Shown one piece after another: positions 14,522 through 15,727 of a stretch of 15,727 nt of DNA. Position numbers and translations under genes: made by a program. The notes under the pieces are model-generated. The model did not search any database, was not told where the DNA came from, and saw only the letters and a program-made list of their open reading frames with translations. The stretch is from Opitutales bacterium (GTDB taxonomy: Bacteria > Verrucomicrobiota > Verrucomicrobiia > Opitutales > Opitutaceae): NCBI GenBank assembly GCA_021772595.1, contig JAJFLS010000670.1, forward strand, positions 1-15,727, given 5' to 3'. The stretch's first letter is position 1, and every line of letters begins with the position of its first letter.

Positions 14522-15727
14522 ATGAAATCCCTACTCCACCTCACCACCTTCATTCTGGCTTGCTTGACCCTACTATCGAACGCATCCGGATCCGACCTGT
14601 TGTCGATTATCAAGGATCGTCAGGAAAAGGAAGCCTCAACCTGGCGACAGGAATCCCTGGCCCAGGAACACGAGGAAGCATTCATTCGATTGTGGGACGA
14701 GCTTCGAAATACCGACGCCCCCATTTCCGTGCTGCAGGCGTTTTCCTTCAACAGCATCAAATTGGGCGAGCTCTCCGACGCGGCTTCTCTGAACCACGAA
14801 ATCACGTCCCGAACGATCGGCCACGCCACGCGCAGTCTCCCCAAACCGCAATGGAACAACTGGCTTGGGCAGCTGCAAAAACTGGGATACTCCCTCAACC
14901 AAAGCGAATGGCACCACAAGCAGTTCGACGAAAAGCCCGCCGGACAAAACGAGTCGGTCTTTTCGTTTTCCCTGCACGTGGAGCACCAGGCCTCTCAACT
15001 CCGACTCATCGCCGATGGCCGCATAAAAGTCCTTTGGCTGAAGGAAAAGAACAACAAGGGTATTTTCGTTCCGGATACGATCGAAGTGACGGAGCTGGAA
15101 ATCCTTCAACGACAAGGCCAGCCCCTCTTCAAACGCATGGGAGCCTTCGATATCGCGGCCCAGAAACGCGGCCCCGTTCTCGCTTACGATCTCAATGGCG
15201 ATGGAAGATCGGAGATCATTCTTCCCGCAGCCAATCAGATCGCGTGGAACAATCCAGCAACCGAATACAGGCTCAAACCCTTTACCTCCGTTATCGTCAA
15301 CGCGGCACGCTCTGCGGTCCTAGGCGATTTCGATGCCGACGGATACACGGATATGATCGTCGAAGGATCGATCTACCCGAACGAGAACAGCCCGCTTGCG
15401 AGCGGCTTGTTTCTCTTCCAAGGAACCGACAAGGGAACGTTCTTGGAAATGCCTAAACTCATCGACGTCGGTTCCAGTGTTGTCATCCAAGGCGATACGA
15501 CGATGACTTGCGGAGATATCGACACGGATGGCGATCTCGATCTATGGATTGGCCACTACAAGCTACCCTACGATGGAGGCGCCATGCCGACTCCGTTTTA
15601 CGATGCCAATGACGGCTATCCCTCTTTTCTCCTGATCAACGAAGGGAACGGCTTGCGATTCACCGAATGCGCGGCGACGCGCGGACTAAAGGAAAAGCTG
15701 CACCGGCGCGTGTTCTCGGGTTCCTTC
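14522..15727 (+). CDS. Secreted FG-GAP/VCBS-repeat protein (C-terminus cut by window edge)
   Basis: An open frame of 402 codons from the ATG at 14522 runs off the right edge. It has an N-terminal signal (MKSLLHLTTFILACLTLLSNASG). ILAC at 11-14 could be a lipobox, but a signal peptidase I site near NASG is about as likely. Residues about 25-65 are charged, probably helical. FG-GAP/VCBS repeats follow, with calcium-binding loops DLNGDGRSE (223-231), DFDADGYTD (269-277) and DIDTDGDLD (332-340). The segment LLINEGNGLRFTECAATRGL resembles CRTAC1/ASPIC-type proteins, which add a C-terminal UnbV domain that would lie outside the window. Such beta-propeller proteins are exported and common in Verrucomicrobiota and Planctomycetota, with largely unknown roles in adhesion or polysaccharide binding. 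Its place in this sugar locus is by position only. Confidence 0.87.
   Translation, partial: MKSLLHLTTFILACLTLLSNASGSDLLSIIKDRQEKEASTWRQESLAQEHEEAFIRLWDELRNTDAPISVLQAFSFNSIKLGELSDAASLNHEITSRTIGHATRSLPKPQWNNWLGQLQKLGYSLNQSEWHHKQFDEKPAGQNESVFSFSLHVEHQASQLRLIADGRIKVLWLKEKNNKGIFVPDTIEVTELEILQRQGQPLFKRMGAFDIAAQKRGPVLAYDLNGDGRSEIILPAANQIAWNNPATEYRLKPFTSVIVNAARSAVLGDFDADGYTDMIVEGSIYPNENSPLASGLFLFQGTDKGTFLEMPKLIDVGSSVVIQGDTTMTCGDIDTDGDLDLWIGHYKLPYDGGAMPTPFYDANDGYPSFLLINEGNGLRFTECAATRGLKEKLHRRVFSGSF

Noticed and set aside
14560..15456. A 298-codon Arg-rich plus-strand frame overlapping the FG-GAP gene
   Set aside because: The overlapping frame from 14522 has a signal sequence and three calcium-binding FG-GAP loops; this one is a shadow.

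Overview
The window reads as a carbohydrate-degradation locus from an environmental bacterium, most likely a Verrucomicrobiota member (Opitutales/Puniceicoccales type). That placement is inferred from gene content: a PL26-like rhamnogalacturonan exolyase with a Tat signal, SGNH/sialate-type esterases, a Gfo/Idh/MocA oxidoreductase, a PmoA-family (DUF6807) protein and an FG-GAP protein. It also rests on the lack of Shine-Dalgarno motifs before the starts and on the many hairpin-type intergenic repeats. No rRNA, tRNA, transposase, integrase or CRISPR array was seen.

Left half, minus strand (about 7170 down to 1). A run of four genes is probably transcribed leftward. In order of transcription they are: a secreted toroid-type enzyme of unassigned family (5089-7170); its paralogue with an added N-terminal carbohydrate-binding-like domain, interrupted by one in-frame amber codon (2310-4931, stop at 3738-3740); a secreted double-SGNH esterase with a sialate-O-acetylesterase-type domain followed by a GDSL domain (648-2270); and a cytoplasmic arylesterase-like SGNH hydrolase cut by the window edge (1-497). 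Long inverted-repeat hairpins lie after the first and third of these genes (4957-5035 and 574-642) and are copies of one another.

Right half, plus strand. Divergent from the first block is a Tat-exported PL26-like exolyase (7412-10216). It is followed by 414 bp of convergent intergenic DNA packed with short palindromes, then a minus-strand AAA/DUF4143 ATPase (10631-11965) that looks unrelated to the sugar genes. The plus-strand block resumes with a Gfo/Idh/MocA oxidoreductase (12230-13339), a third long hairpin (13342-13422), a PmoA-family protein (13434-14393), two more small palindromes, and an FG-GAP/VCBS secreted protein cut by the right edge (14522-15727).

Working model (inference): exported esterases remove acyl groups, the PL26-like enzyme and the two toroid enzymes cut a rhamnose/uronate-type polysaccharide, and the Gfo/Idh/MocA and PmoA-family proteins process the released sugars. 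A 16-bp near-palindrome shared by the two regions upstream of the PL26-like gene and the oxidoreductase gene is a candidate operator linking the blocks. The points most worth a second look are the single amber codon in an otherwise intact gene, the tandem enzyme family without a clear assignment, the internally periodic hairpin repeats, the palindrome field at 10260-10478 and the shared 16-bp motif.
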